Origin: CAYJBP01 sp964372025
GTDB lineage: Bacteria; Bacillota; Dehalobacteriia; UBA4068
Reading direction: 5' to 3'
Length of the DNA stretch: 64,000 nt
NCBI GenBank assembly: GCA_964372025.1
Contig: CAYJPF010000003.1
Coordinates: 1-64,000, forward strand
Within the stretch, counting starts at the first letter, position 1. Each line of letters starts with the position of its first letter. This document shows positions 49,491-58,670 of this stretch, one piece after another. Both the position numbers and the translations under genes were made by a program. The notes below the pieces were generated by a model. It did no database searches. It had not been told where the DNA came from and saw only the letters and a program-made list of their open reading frames with translations.

Positions 49491-50570
49491 TTACTTCGAG
49501 ACAAGCTCAGCGACTGAGTACTTATCCAGCTTCTGGAACACAGCGTTCTCAGACATGGTGTAGTAAACAGTTTGGTTAGTGCTCTCAGTCTTGCTTTCCG
49601 AGATAAGCGAACCGCCCTCGACCATTTTGCGAATACCGTTTGCCTTATTAAGCATAAGGATACGGTCTTTCGAACCGGTGGCCAACGGAAGGTTTCTTAC
49701 ATAGAAGACTCTTGCACCGTTGAGTATCTCTTGCGGGAATGTGAACGCAGCGCCCGGAGCAAATCCGTTAAACTTATCATTGTCTGTAAGCAGTTGCAGA
49801 AGAGCACTAAAAGCACCCTTTGTGCAGAGATAAGTGTCAGCATTGAGACCTTCAGAAACATCATTGAAGTTGATGCTTGCAGTGATAAGGTCATTTGCAG
49901 TCCAAGTGCCTGCAGTAGTTGTGGTGAACTTAAGGTCAGACGGAATAGCGTTATCGTTGCCATCACCGTTAATCATCGTGTAGATGACTTCATCAAGGTT
50001 CTGCGAACCAAAGCGACGAGCAAGTCTGTTCAGGTGTTCTTGAGCGATGTCTATAGTAATGCGGCGCATAGCTTCGTAGGTTTGCTTAACACCGATTGCA
50101 TTTTTATAGACTTTCAGGCTCTTTTCACCTGTTTTGACTTGTACGAACGGAATGTCTGCACCCTCTGCTACGCCCTGCCACATCATCGCTTTCTTATTGC
50201 CATCAGTACCAAAGTCCATATAAGTTCCCTTATAGGAGTCGGAAGGAATGGTGGTCTCTCCTGCGATAAGCGAAGGATAGATTATATCCTGCGGATTAGC
50301 AGTTCTGATTTCCTGAAGCACTGTGTCGATGTATGCAGGGAACAGGATATCGTTGTTCATTGTGGACTGCGAGTAGTTGAAGATGTCATACATGTTGCTG
50401 TAGCTATCAAAGCCAGCGTTCTCCATGGCAATCTCAACGAGTCTGCGGTCGTCACCGGAAGCACGAATTTCGTCAACTTCCTTTTTGTGTACGCTTGCAA
50501 CAGCGTCATCAAGCTTCATGCCCTTCGTTGCGGAAAGGTCATAAACTTCTTGTGTAAACTTAAAAGCCAT
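49491..50570 (-). CDS. Major capsid protein (HK97 fold)
   Basis: 359 residues, AAAGGAGA site. Expected features of a HK97-type capsid: N-arm with FNYSQSTMNNDILFPAYIDTVLQEIRTANP, E-loop region with WQGVAEGADIPFVQV, a spine helix IDIAQEHLNRLARRFG and A-domain segments with FYVRNLPLATGSKDRILML. No N-terminal scaffold part, because the protease gene carries one. The only gene followed by its own strong terminator and flanked by a decoration protein. Confidence 0.88.
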   Translation of the reverse strand: MAFKFTQEVYDLSATKGMKLDDAVASVHKKEVDEIRASGDDRRLVEIAMENAGFDSYSNMYDIFNYSQSTMNNDILFPAYIDTVLQEIRTANPQDIIYPSLIAGETTIPSDSYKGTYMDFGTDGNKKAMMWQGVAEGADIPFVQVKTGEKSLKVYKNAIGVKQTYEAMRRITIDIAQEHLNRLARRFGSQNLDEVIYTMINGDGNDNAIPSDLKFTTTTAGTWTANDLITASINFNDVSEGLNADTYLCTKGAFSALLQLLTDNDKFNGFAPGAAFTFPQEILNGARVFYVRNLPLATGSKDRILMLNKANGIRKMVEGGSLISESKTESTNQTVYYTMSENAVFQKLDKYSVAELVSK

Positions 50571-50592
50571 AATTCTATCTCCTTTCCGTCAA

Positions 50593-51003
50593 TTAGACAA
50601 TTTGTACGTCAACAAACAGGTCACTTGCAGTAGATGCTTTAGTGACAAAAGCTTTGCTGAACGGAGTGGTTTCGCCACCAGCAGCTACTTGACCGTCATT
50701 AGTGACGACAAGATTAGATATGCCCTTAGCAAGAGCAACTTTAGCCGGAAGGTTTACTGCGAAGTTGTTGTACTGAACACCGACGGTGTTTGCGCCCTCG
50801 TAGCTACGGATAACTCCGAAGAAAGCGTCAGTAGCTGCACCAGCAGCAGTTGTGCCAAAACCGACAGTGTTGTTGCCGGTCAGTGTGACAGCCAGCCCAT
50901 TCTCGGGGATAGTGGTCATAGCGTCAAGTAGAGCTTTAGTGGTTGTGTCTACATACATCGTTACGATATTGTATGCAACATTCATGCTAATTGTTTGAGT
51001 CAT
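50593..51003 (-). CDS. Head decoration protein
   Basis: 136 residues, AAGGAGGA site. Ala/Gly/Val/Thr-rich, low in charge (NGLAVTLTGNNTVGFGTTAAG ... DAFFGVIRSYEG). Position between protease/scaffold and major capsid is that of lambda gpD/DUF2190-like decoration proteins, which trimerise on the capsid surface. Confidence 0.7.
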   Translation of the reverse strand: MTQTISMNVAYNIVTMYVDTTTKALLDAMTTIPENGLAVTLTGNNTVGFGTTAAGAATDAFFGVIRSYEGANTVGVQYNNFAVNLPAKVALAKGISNLVVTNDGQVAAGGETTPFSKAFVTKASTASDLFVDVQIV

Positions 51004-51006
51004 GGA

Positions 51007-52320
51007 TTAGTCCTCCTTCTTAGTATTGATAAATCGTTTTCTTTCAGCGGTCTTAGTCTCTGCGGTAGGAACACTGGCTCTGCCACCTGCATTAAGAGTA
51101 GCCTTAGCGTGAGCTTCATAGGTGTTATGCATAGCACACACGTGGTCGTAGTCTTGCAGGGTGTCAAAGGTTTTCTTAAGGGGCTTTTCGTCAAACGACT
51201 CAGCTCCATAAGCTCTTACGCCCATCTCGATAGTTTCTTTGACCTTAGCGTCATAAATCTTATCGAATTGTGCTGCTTTGCTTGCGTTAAGCTCGTTAAG
51301 AGCCTTAGCTTGTGCGTCCTCAATTACCTCGACAGGTGCGTTCTTTCCGGCAACAGCGAAAGCGAGAAGCTGCTCTGCGGTTATTTCCTCAGTTTCAAGA
51401 GCTTCATTGACAGTCTCTGTCTCCAAAATCAAACTACCTTCGGGGAGCGATTGAGGTTCCGGCTCGGGAGTGGGCTCAGGCTCTGCGACTGCTGTAGCCT
51501 CAGTAATCTTAGCAACAAACTCTTCTGCCGTCATGCTTGCAAACTCTTCTTCGGTAATACCGAACTTTTCCTCAAAGATTGCATCATACTTCATTTCATC
51601 GTCCACCTCGCTTTCACTTTTAATTTCGTTGAACATTTCTTTATATTTATCAACAGCACCGGAGTGACTGAAAATAACATCTTGTATCTTTAGACGGTCG
51701 CCTGTAAGTGCTGCTGCATACATCTCGTCTTCGATAATCTCGTCAGCAAAGCCCCATTCAAGCACTTCTTTAGGAGTCATCCAAGTTTCTTCGTCCATCA
51801 TATCGCGAAGGTCTTCTTCAGAACCCTTAAAGCGTTTCATGTACAGCGCAACCATGTTTTCCTTAATCATATCTAAGCGGTCTGCAGCCTTGCGCATATC
51901 TTCAGACTCACCCATTGCACCGCCCCATGGGTTGTGTATCATGAACATAGCGTTAGAATAAATCCTAATAGTGTCACTCGCTAAAGGGATAACAGTGCCC
52001 ATGCTTGCCGCATAAGATATATCTGAAGTTATCTTGGCACCGGTTCTTTCTTTATAACGCTCAAGTACGTGAAGCAGTGCAATCCCCGCTTTGCAGGAGC
52101 CACCAAAAGTATTGATGAACAAATTCAATTTTTGAACGCTACCAAACGAGTCAAGGGCTTCCAACACGCTCACGGGAGATACGTCTTCGTCAAACCATCT
52201 TTCATCCACAATATCGCCATTGATGTGCAACTCAGCTTCGCCATAGGCGTATTGCTTAGCCATCATATACTCGTTAATCTTAACACTCTTAGGTGTTTTG
52301 AGTTTCCTCGGCATCTGCAT
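51007..52320 (-). CDS. ClpP-like prohead protease with C-terminal scaffold
   Basis: 437 residues. Residues 20-215 are a ClpP/crotonase-fold protease: oxyanion GGS (73-75), Ser106 in AASMG, His129 in IHNPWGG, Asp near 148-150. Residues 215-437 are acidic, Pro/Glu- and Ala-rich and helical, as in fused scaffold proteins. It shapes and then cleaves the procapsid. Overlaps the portal gene by 32 bases. Confidence 0.9.
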   Translation of the reverse strand: MQMPRKLKTPKSVKINEYMMAKQYAYGEAELHINGDIVDERWFDEDVSPVSVLEALDSFGSVQKLNLFINTFGGSCKAGIALLHVLERYKERTGAKITSDISYAASMGTVIPLASDTIRIYSNAMFMIHNPWGGAMGESEDMRKAADRLDMIKENMVALYMKRFKGSEEDLRDMMDEETWMTPKEVLEWGFADEIIEDEMYAAALTGDRLKIQDVIFSHSGAVDKYKEMFNEIKSESEVDDEMKYDAIFEEKFGITEEEFASMTAEEFVAKITEATAVAEPEPTPEPEPQSLPEGSLILETETVNEALETEEITAEQLLAFAVAGKNAPVEVIEDAQAKALNELNASKAAQFDKIYDAKVKETIEMGVRAYGAESFDEKPLKKTFDTLQDYDHVCAMHNTYEAHAKATLNAGGRASVPTAETKTAERKRFINTKKED

Positions 52321-53740
52321 TTTCCTCCGTTTCTACAATTTCAGTTGTTTGGGTCGCAGTTGTATTAGTTGCTGTAGCTTCCGCAGCCGCCAGAGTAGAA
52401 AGCGATACTTTCAGGTACTCGTAAATGCCTTCGTCGTTAGTATTGTCGGCCTTATCCGCACCATGCAACACGTTAGCTGCTTCGTCTTTGGAGATATATC
52501 CATACTCTTCACTGCGCCTGTAATACTCTTGCTTCTTAAGCTCTGCGTCCCATTTGTCGATTAGCTTATCCCACTCTAAAGGAGTAGCCTCGAACTTTGC
52601 TACTGCGTTAAAGCCGTGAACTCTACACCACATGTTTGCGATGTACTCATTAGCTCTCTTTAAGTCCTTAGCTGTAGCTTCTACGCCATCAACAAAAGCT
52701 TTAAAGGTCGCAGTACCTAATGCATACGAGCCTGTAGTCTGCCTACCCATTAGGATAGGCTGCAAGCTAAAGCTGTTGCATATAAGTGGTTCATCTACTT
52801 CAAGCCAACCTCGAATATCTATACCGCTACCAGCAAGACCACCCAACGTATCCACTTTCATGTGGTTGAATGTTAGCAAGTCACTGTCTCGCCCAATTAA
52901 AGCGAGTTGCTCTTGAGCTGAGTCGAACGCATTTTCAAGAAGCTCTTGTCTCGAAGCAAAGTCTTTTTTCTCTTCGTAAGTAGCAGTTTCAAGAATTGCG
53001 TTAGCGTCAAGCTCAATATGGTAACGAGGATAACCAATACGGTTAAGTACCGTAGTAGCGTCCAGTATGTGCTGGTAATAAGTTGTCATTGCCTGTATCG
53101 CAGGTTCAAACTTCAACGTACCTACAGGACTGCCGACAGCAGGCTGATAGGGGAAGTAAACAAAGTTTCCATCATATAGGTCAACTCTGCTTCCATCTGT
53201 TCGTCTTTGGTAGATAGCATACCGTTGCTCTGCTTCAAGCCATACAAACGTGTCAAAAGTAGCGGGGTCTACTACAGCAATGTCCGATATCTCTTTCGCA
53301 TCGTCGCTTACGATTACCTCAAAGGCAAAACCACCTCGAGTGTAAGCACTACGCGCAAGCACGTCCATTATACCGTCTAATCCGCTACCATTGTTAAAGC
53401 CTATCTTCTCACACCAACTTCTAAACGCCGTTTCAGGTCTCTTAGTGCGTCTGCCAGTGCTCGGGTTATAAAATGTAAAGTTGCCACCACGATTGGTAAA
53501 GGTCACATAAACGTTCAAAGCGGTCTTACCGTCAGGCGTTTGTGTAACAATAGTGTCGATAGCGTCAAACTTGTTATTAGTAGAAGTGATTTGGGTTAAC
53601 ACATCACTTATCACTTGAGTAGATTGCCTTATATCTCTTCTGTCAGACGGTATTTGAGAAACACGACCGGACACAAGCTCTACATTCCCATCAGCATCCA
53701 CTTGTTTTGTTGCACCAAATATAGTGTCGAAAACTCCCAA
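52289..53740 (-). CDS. Portal protein
   Basis: 483 residues from a TTG with AAAGGCGGTGA upstream. Portal features: N-terminal wing strands, STGRRTKRPETAFRSW, a LNRIGYPRYHIELD segment, the stem/tunnel helix around residues 330-370 (EPLICNSFSLQPILMGRQTTG ... AFVDGVEATAKDLKRANEYI) and an acidic Thr-rich C-terminal tail. Twelve copies form the DNA gate. Confidence 0.85.
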   Translation of the reverse strand: MGVFDTIFGATKQVDADGNVELVSGRVSQIPSDRRDIRQSTQVISDVLTQITSTNNKFDAIDTIVTQTPDGKTALNVYVTFTNRGGNFTFYNPSTGRRTKRPETAFRSWCEKIGFNNGSGLDGIMDVLARSAYTRGGFAFEVIVSDDAKEISDIAVVDPATFDTFVWLEAEQRYAIYQRRTDGSRVDLYDGNFVYFPYQPAVGSPVGTLKFEPAIQAMTTYYQHILDATTVLNRIGYPRYHIELDANAILETATYEEKKDFASRQELLENAFDSAQEQLALIGRDSDLLTFNHMKVDTLGGLAGSGIDIRGWLEVDEPLICNSFSLQPILMGRQTTGSYALGTATFKAFVDGVEATAKDLKRANEYIANMWCRVHGFNAVAKFEATPLEWDKLIDKWDAELKKQEYYRRSEEYGYISKDEAANVLHGADKADNTNDEGIYEYLKVSLSTLAAAEATATNTTATQTTEIVETEENADAEETQNT

Positions 53741-53780
53741 AAAACATCACCGCCTTTTCTTAATCCAGTTGTTCATCTCA

Positions 53781-53809
53781 ACTTTAGCACGATTTACACT
53801 TCTTGTCAA
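53781..53809 (-). promoter_or_regulatory. Promoter for portal, protease and capsid genes
   Basis: TTGACA, 17 bp, TAAAGT with AATCGTGC before the -10 box; the -35 overlaps the terminase stop codon. Confidence 0.75.
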
Positions 53810-55128
53810 GCCTTGCGCCTCGCTTTGCTGTTGACACCGGCAACCATCCCTGTATAGTGCGCTTTAAACTCAGGAACAGAGCTGTAATCATAGTAAGTAG
53901 CATACAACGCTGAAACATAGTCATCATTTGCTTCGTTAGAGTTTGAAAACTTACCGGTCTTCTCTGACTCTGTATAGTCTTCCATCTGAAAGATAAGAGA
54001 TTGTATTTCCGTACTACCATCATCGATAACCATAATATCCTCGTTCTGAACTGCCCTTTGTAGGCTTTGAACAAGCATACGCTTTTGAGTGCCCTGCTCG
54101 CCTATTGGAGTAACATTGCAGCCACGTTTTCGCAACTGCCCCTCAACAAGCATATTACCAAGAGTAAGAACGCAAATCTCGGCATTGTTATAAGACTTAG
54201 CCCAGAACGCAACCTCGTCAAGCTGGTCATCGTCAATCTTGCCGTACATGTCTATAGCACGAACTATGTTATCAGTAGACATCTCTCGTATAACAAGCAC
54301 GGGCATATCTCCACTACTACCGGATGCAGGGTCATAACCAACGCGATACATAGTAGCTACTTTAGGTTTCTGCAAATCCTGTATTTCCTTACGAAGCTCT
54401 TCTTTAGTCTTGCCAAGGTTGGCCTCATACACATCGTGTACGCACCGCTCCTTGAAATTAGAGAACACAGTGCCACCGCTCTCTAAAAACTCAGCTCCGA
54501 AGTCCTGTCGAGCCTCTTTTCCGTATCTGCGGTACAAGCTTTCCTTGTAGCTAATAACCTCTCCGGTTTTAGTCTTAACAGGTTGCTTAAACTCTTTGTC
54601 TATCTCGGGGTTCTCCCAACTGGGAAGCTGATAGCTAATCCAGTTACTATCGAAGTTAGGGTGGCTTCTCTGTCCCCAAGTCCAGATATTATAAAAGAAG
54701 TTCTTGCCCAGTGGCGAACTGTTAACAACAAGTCTGCCACCTTTGCCACCGATGCCTCTGCCCGGAGATTTTAGACGTGCTTCTATGTTTCTCATAACCG
54801 TCTTTAAATCTTTAACACGAGCAGCCTCAGTGATTGAACAGAAATCAACGCCGACACCGACAAGGCTTTGAGTATCGTATGCAGACCTGCACTCAATTAC
54901 ACAACCGCCGATAAGCTCCATCGTTTTAGTACCGTTGGAAATATCTACAATCCACTCTTTGGGGATAAACGCTTTGAGTTCTCTCCAGTTCTGGTTTATA
55001 ATACGGTCAATAGGCGCAAGTATCCAACACAGAATACTCGGCACGAGGGTAGGCTGTTCGATATGTCTGTTCTCGTTAAGCAACTGCATAATATCGAAAA
55101 TCATCTGCATGTTGGTAGCACGGTCTTT
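53806..55128 (-). CDS. terL: Terminase large subunit, exon 2 (ATPase remainder and nuclease)
   Basis: Encodes about 440 residues when read from the AAA codon at 55128 in frame with K-D-R-A-T-N-M-Q-M-I-F. It contains the ATPase parts after Walker A: VPSILCWILAP, Walker B and Glu (VGVDFCSITEAARV), motif III region (VNSSPLGKNFFY), and the RNase H-like nuclease with acidic residues (YRVGYDPASGSSGD, VLVIREMSTDN, a C-terminal ANDDYVSALYATYY). An ATG at 55110 is in frame but has no ribosome site and would lose Walker A, so splicing to exon 1 is the natural reading. Confidence 0.88.
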   Translation of the reverse strand, partial: KDRATNMQMIFDIMQLLNENRHIEQPTLVPSILCWILAPIDRIINQNWRELKAFIPKEWIVDISNGTKTMELIGGCVIECRSAYDTQSLVGVGVDFCSITEAARVKDLKTVMRNIEARLKSPGRGIGGKGGRLVVNSSPLGKNFFYNIWTWGQRSHPNFDSNWISYQLPSWENPEIDKEFKQPVKTKTGEVISYKESLYRRYGKEARQDFGAEFLESGGTVFSNFKERCVHDVYEANLGKTKEELRKEIQDLQKPKVATMYRVGYDPASGSSGDMPVLVIREMSTDNIVRAIDMYGKIDDDQLDEVAFWAKSYNNAEICVLTLGNMLVEGQLRKRGCNVTPIGEQGTQKRMLVQSLQRAVQNEDIMVIDDGSTEIQSLIFQMEDYTESEKTGKFSNSNEANDDYVSALYATYYDYSSVPEFKAHYTGMVAGVNSKARRKA

Positions 55129-55508
55129 CCTTTGTCATTCGCTTCAGCTCGCAACACTGAAACCGCCTTTCGGCTGCTCACTCTTTCAAGTGAGAGTGGA
55201 TTATATGTCACCCCGTAAGGGTAAGGATTTTTCTTCCCGCATTAGCTTCGGGCTTTACTCTCCCGTAAGGAGATAATCTCTGAACGTCTCCCATATCTTT
55301 CGACTTAGGGCTTTCGCTGCTGAACTTCCATTGTTACTGCACTTAGCACCTTTCGGCTTTTATTTCAGCTTATGCAATCCCTACGTTTTTTCCGCTTTCG
55401 CACTTCGCACTTGCCGTTTCCAGCTTTGCTTTAGTGTAGGGCTTTAGGATTTACCAGCAATTAACTCTTAAATACGCACAAATTGCTCTGTACGCAGGGC
55501 GACTTTTA
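55129..55508 (-). ncRNA. ORF-less group I intron in the terminase gene
   Basis: About 380 nt with group I landmarks on the coding strand. P1 is formed by exon GCGGGG(U) with internal guide GCCCUGC (seven pairs including a terminal U-G). The P4/P6-side segment is AATTGCTGGTAAATCCTAAAG. The P7 strand is in GACGTTCAGAGATTAT (GATTAT, 55273-55278), pairing with ATAATC in GACATATAATCC (55199-55204). P9-type hairpins (CTCACTTGAAAGAGTGAG, GCCGAAAGGC) and a 3' terminal G follow. It carries no endonuclease. The precise ends are uncertain by 1-4 bases. Confidence 0.85.
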
Positions 55509-56291
55509 CCCCGCACGTGCTCCTGCTGCTATACATGCAAATCTTTTCTTCTGCATATCTTTGTGGAACTTCTTCTGCCACGGATAAGGCTTGTAGCTGA
55601 GAGAAGAAACTACATAGGCAACCTCTTCACCTTTTTTCTTAGCACCTTCATGTGCTTTCTTGTTGCGACACGAATGACAAGTTTTAAAATCTGAGTAACG
55701 ATTAACATAAGGCTTGTAGTCTTGCTCAAATACTGTTCCACACTCAGCACACTTTGTAAATTGTTCTCCATTTGCAAACTGCTTGTCAAGTGGGTCTACA
55801 TGCCTAATGTACTTAGGAACCTCCGGTGGTTTTCCAGCCGCAGCGTCTTGATTTGCCTTAATCCTCTGCTGACGTATCGACTTGCGCAATGCAAGCATAT
55901 CAGGGTGCGTTGACCCTAATGTCTCCTCAAGGCTACGCATCATCTCGTCAACGTCTTCATCAGACAGCTCTTCCTTCTCTACAACACTATCATTGTCAAA
56001 CAAGTCAACCATAGAACGGTCAACATCTTCTTCACTCATAGGCGGCGGTGCAGGCTTACGACCAATATTGCCTTCAGGTTTTGGAAGATTGCGAAGAAGG
56101 TCAGGGTTCTTATTGATAGCCATTTGTTCTTCCCGTGTACGAAGAGGGATTTTATACTTCTTCAACACATCACGCACACTCGGTCTGGAATAACCCATTC
56201 GTTCTGCAACATGAGTTATAGACATTCCATTGGAATACAGGTCGCAAATCTCTTTCTGCTCGACGTGAGTTATTTTATACGCATATCCCAT
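55509..56291 (-). CDS. terL: Terminase large subunit, exon 1 (HTH, zinc finger, Walker A start)
   Basis: 261 residues (stop at 55506 falls in the intron). Residues 5-55 form a helix-turn-helix (VEQKEICDLYSNGMSITHVAERMGY), unusual at the start of a large terminase. A Pro/acidic linker follows, then a four-Cys zinc finger (CAECG at about 185, CHSC at about 208) and the Q-motif-like PYPWQKKFHKDM. Translation ends in FACIAAGARAG, the first half of the Walker A loop, completed by K-D-R from exon 2. The joined protein would have about 701 residues. Confidence 0.85.
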
Positions 56292-56299
56292 AAATCCCC

Positions 56300-56761
56300 C
56301 TAATCGATTTCAATGCCAAACGAACCGCCTATTGTTCGCCCATCACCTATATCCAACGCTACAGCTATTCTTGCGGCAGTACTGCCTGTGCCAACGCTGT
56401 CCATACGCATAAGGTTCTGGAGCATCTTCAAACGCTTCTCTGCGGCTTCCATAAACAACTTGTCGTCAAACGGAGTAGCAATGTTGTCAGCTACCCTCTT
56501 GTTTTTCTCAGGGTCTATCATAACCGAAATATCGTGCCAAAGTGCATCAATCAAGTGGTTGGCCATCGCAAGCTTCTGCCCATCAAAACGAAGAGCTGCA
56601 GCTTTACGCATACTCGTTAGAGTGTCACGAGCGGCAGTTTCGTCTGCAAGAGATATGCCACTGGCATCGCTACCTACGACTAAACTGCTACCTGCTAATT
56701 TGGCTAAGCTGAGATTGTCGTCTGATACTTCAGCAAGTGCGCTGTTCTTCAAATCAACCAT
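56300..56761 (-). CDS. Possible small terminase or packaging accessory protein
   Basis: 153 residues. Largely helical (ADETAARDTLTSMRKAAALRFDGQKLAMANHLIDALW ... EAAEKRLKMLQNLMRMDSVG), ending GDGRTIGGSFGIEID. It starts inside the previous gene and stops 8 bases before terL. Position suits a small terminase, but DNA binding may instead be supplied by the HTH of the large subunit. Confidence 0.55.
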   Translation of the reverse strand: MVDLKNSALAEVSDDNLSLAKLAGSSLVVGSDASGISLADETAARDTLTSMRKAAALRFDGQKLAMANHLIDALWHDISVMIDPEKNKRVADNIATPFDDKLFMEAAEKRLKMLQNLMRMDSVGTGSTAARIAVALDIGDGRTIGGSFGIEID

Positions 56762-57806
56762 TTTGACGCTCCTCTCTTTCTGCCGCTAATGCAGCTCGTA
56801 CTTCTTCGTCTTTTATCTGTCTATACAACTTAGGGTTACTGTACTTGAGGTTTATTGTAGTATTGAGTAAAGCAATCGCATCTTTGATATAAGAAGACAT
56901 AGACCACAACGGCTTGCCTTTATTCTCGTATGCGTTGTTGTAATTCTTGATTATCCGTTCCATTGTAAGCGCCATCTCATACCCAATGCCAACTGTCACG
57001 TTTACGTCTCTTGTAGCTGGGCGAGGCACGTCTGCGTATGCTTCAAGAACGCTCTCTTCGTTTTCGTAAAACTCAGGCGGATGCATCCCCTCGAACTCGT
57101 TGTTCTCAAAGAAATCCTGCAATATCCTCACCATAGCTTGACTGTACGTCAATTTGTTCAGCAAAGCCCAATGCTTAAACATTCGATTGCAGACAATGCG
57201 CTGCAAAAACACACGAGCGTCTTTTATAGATGCGTTTGCCGGAGACGCAGATGCATGGACAACTTCCTTGTAAAAATCAGTCTTCATTATAGGGGCAGGA
57301 TACCTGACTGCTTTGGGTGGTGGAACAAACTCAACGCCTGTTGCTTCAGCTTCTTGCTTAGCATCAAAATAGCTCTTAATAACATGTTTGTTCAAGCCAA
57401 AAGAAATGTGAGTGGTAAGTCCAGTTTTTTTCCGATTTGGAAGTTTTCGTTCAAAACACTCGATATACTGACACAATCCCTCAAGAGGTTCATACTGGTG
57501 AAATTCTACCATACCTGAAGCTACTATCTCAAAGGCATAGTAGTTCCAAAAGTTCGCAAAGTTATCCGCTTTCACACGTTTAAATTCAGCAAGCACATTT
57601 TTGTACATAGCCTTGCGCCTCAGCTCACCAGTGTCTACAGAAAACAGGTCTCGACTTTGCTCCGGCTCAATGAAAAGTGCGTAAAGAGGAATGTGCGATG
57701 CGGGCACAAATTCGTCACGGTCGGTAAGGAGTAAATACTTAAGGTCTGTATAACGAAGTTCATCGCCAGCGTTCTTGATTGGCTTTGAGGGCCTACGTTT
57801 AGCCAA
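56754..57806 (-). CDS. Unknown protein upstream of terminase
   Basis: 350 residues from a TTG that overlaps the preceding stop. Helical, basic N-terminus (MAKRRPSKPIKN), with long helices across the middle and a charged end (EEVRAALAAEREERQNG). No zinc or ATPase motif. Placed in the packaging operon. No family recognised. Confidence 0.65.
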   Translation of the reverse strand: MAKRRPSKPIKNAGDELRYTDLKYLLLTDRDEFVPASHIPLYALFIEPEQSRDLFSVDTGELRRKAMYKNVLAEFKRVKADNFANFWNYYAFEIVASGMVEFHQYEPLEGLCQYIECFERKLPNRKKTGLTTHISFGLNKHVIKSYFDAKQEAEATGVEFVPPPKAVRYPAPIMKTDFYKEVVHASASPANASIKDARVFLQRIVCNRMFKHWALLNKLTYSQAMVRILQDFFENNEFEGMHPPEFYENEESVLEAYADVPRPATRDVNVTVGIGYEMALTMERIIKNYNNAYENKGKPLWSMSSYIKDAIALLNTTINLKYSNPKLYRQIKDEEVRAALAAEREERQNG

Positions 57807-58146
57807 TCAAATCAGCCCCAGTCTCCCTTGCTTTAAGATAGTTCTCTTGCAGTTTTGCCTTGTACGCTTTAAGGCAAGTTGGGCATATTTTACGCTCAGA
57901 CAAGCTGGTCTCGACACCGCAAAGGTAGCACTTACCTTTTCCGGTACTCTTAACAGCAAACACTTGATACGGGTCTCCGAGATAAGTTACCAGTGTTTCC
58001 AGATACTCTATTTTGCTAATGGTAGGCATCCTTACTTCGGCACTTGCTTCTTCGATAGCAGCTTCTACAACTTTCGGTTCACTCTTCTCAACTACAAAAG
58101 CCTCAGCCATAGTAGTCTCAACCGCAAAATTCTCATTTTTTTTCAA
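57799..58146 (-). CDS. Small zinc-ribbon protein
   Basis: 115 residues from TTG 58146 (AGAGGG 9 bases upstream). A long acidic N-terminal region precedes a C-terminal ribbon CYLCGVE (about 71-77) and CPTCLKA (about 86-92), then a helix. Likely protein- or nucleic-acid-binding. Confidence 0.6.
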   Translation of the reverse strand: MKKNENFAVETTMAEAFVVEKSEPKVVEAAIEEASAEVRMPTISKIEYLETLVTYLGDPYQVFAVKSTGKGKCYLCGVETSLSERKICPTCLKAYKAKLQENYLKARETGADLIG

Positions 58147-58670
58147 AATAAAAACCCTCTTTCAAATAATTTATTCTTAACAAAGGCATCAATACCCTTG
58201 CCAAACGACATTGTCGGATAACGCTGACTCATTTCAAACTTAGCCGGCTCATATCCATTCTCTAAGCTTATAAAACCGTTATACACGGCGTATAAGAAAG
58301 CAACAGACACGCTACGGCTCATACCTTGGTCGCAACAGATAAGCACATCTCTACCCATTCTACGTTGCTCGCAGACGAACTCAACAGCCGTATCCATACC
58401 CAACTTGGATATATAATCCATACTGGGTGCATCAATCAAGTTTATGGCTATCATCTTTCGTTCGGGTCTAAAAGCTACGATGTACTCTTCACTATCCTTT
58501 GGCATATTACCGTGGTAACCCTCTACAGCGTTACCGTCAAGCTTTGCGATTTGCTTGTGTAGAGTTTTCGCCACAAAACACATCGCCTGCCCCTCTTTAG
58601 GGCTTTCCATAGCATCTATAGCATCAGAGAAATCTCCAATATAAATGCCATCAAACACCTTCACTGCCAT
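58143..58670 (-). CDS. Dual-specificity phosphatase-like protein
   Basis: 175 residues from ATG 58670. Begins VFDGIYIGDFSDA, the usual opening of DSP folds. The general acid is probably D80 (INLIDAP). The signature loop is C113-D-Q-G-M-S-R119-S, a clean CX5R; the His normally before the Cys is replaced by Cys112. Helices after the loop fit (SVSVAFLYAVYNG). It should remove phosphates from proteins, nucleotides or RNA caps. Driven by its own promoter at 58691. Confidence 0.78.
   Translation of the reverse strand: MAVKVFDGIYIGDFSDAIDAMESPKEGQAMCFVAKTLHKQIAKLDGNAVEGYHGNMPKDSEEYIVAFRPERKMIAINLIDAPSMDYISKLGMDTAVEFVCEQRRMGRDVLICCDQGMSRSVSVAFLYAVYNGFISLENGYEPAKFEMSQRYPTMSFGKGIDAFVKNKLFERGFLF

Noticed and set aside
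49572..50633. 353-codon open frame antisense to the major capsid gene
   Set aside because: Exact mirror of a strongly biased coding gene, no ribosome site, odd composition rich in Cys/Ser/Val; shadow frame.
53806..55110. Terminase starting at ATG 55110
   Set aside because: No ribosome site, Walker A missing, and the upstream exon plus intron explains the split.
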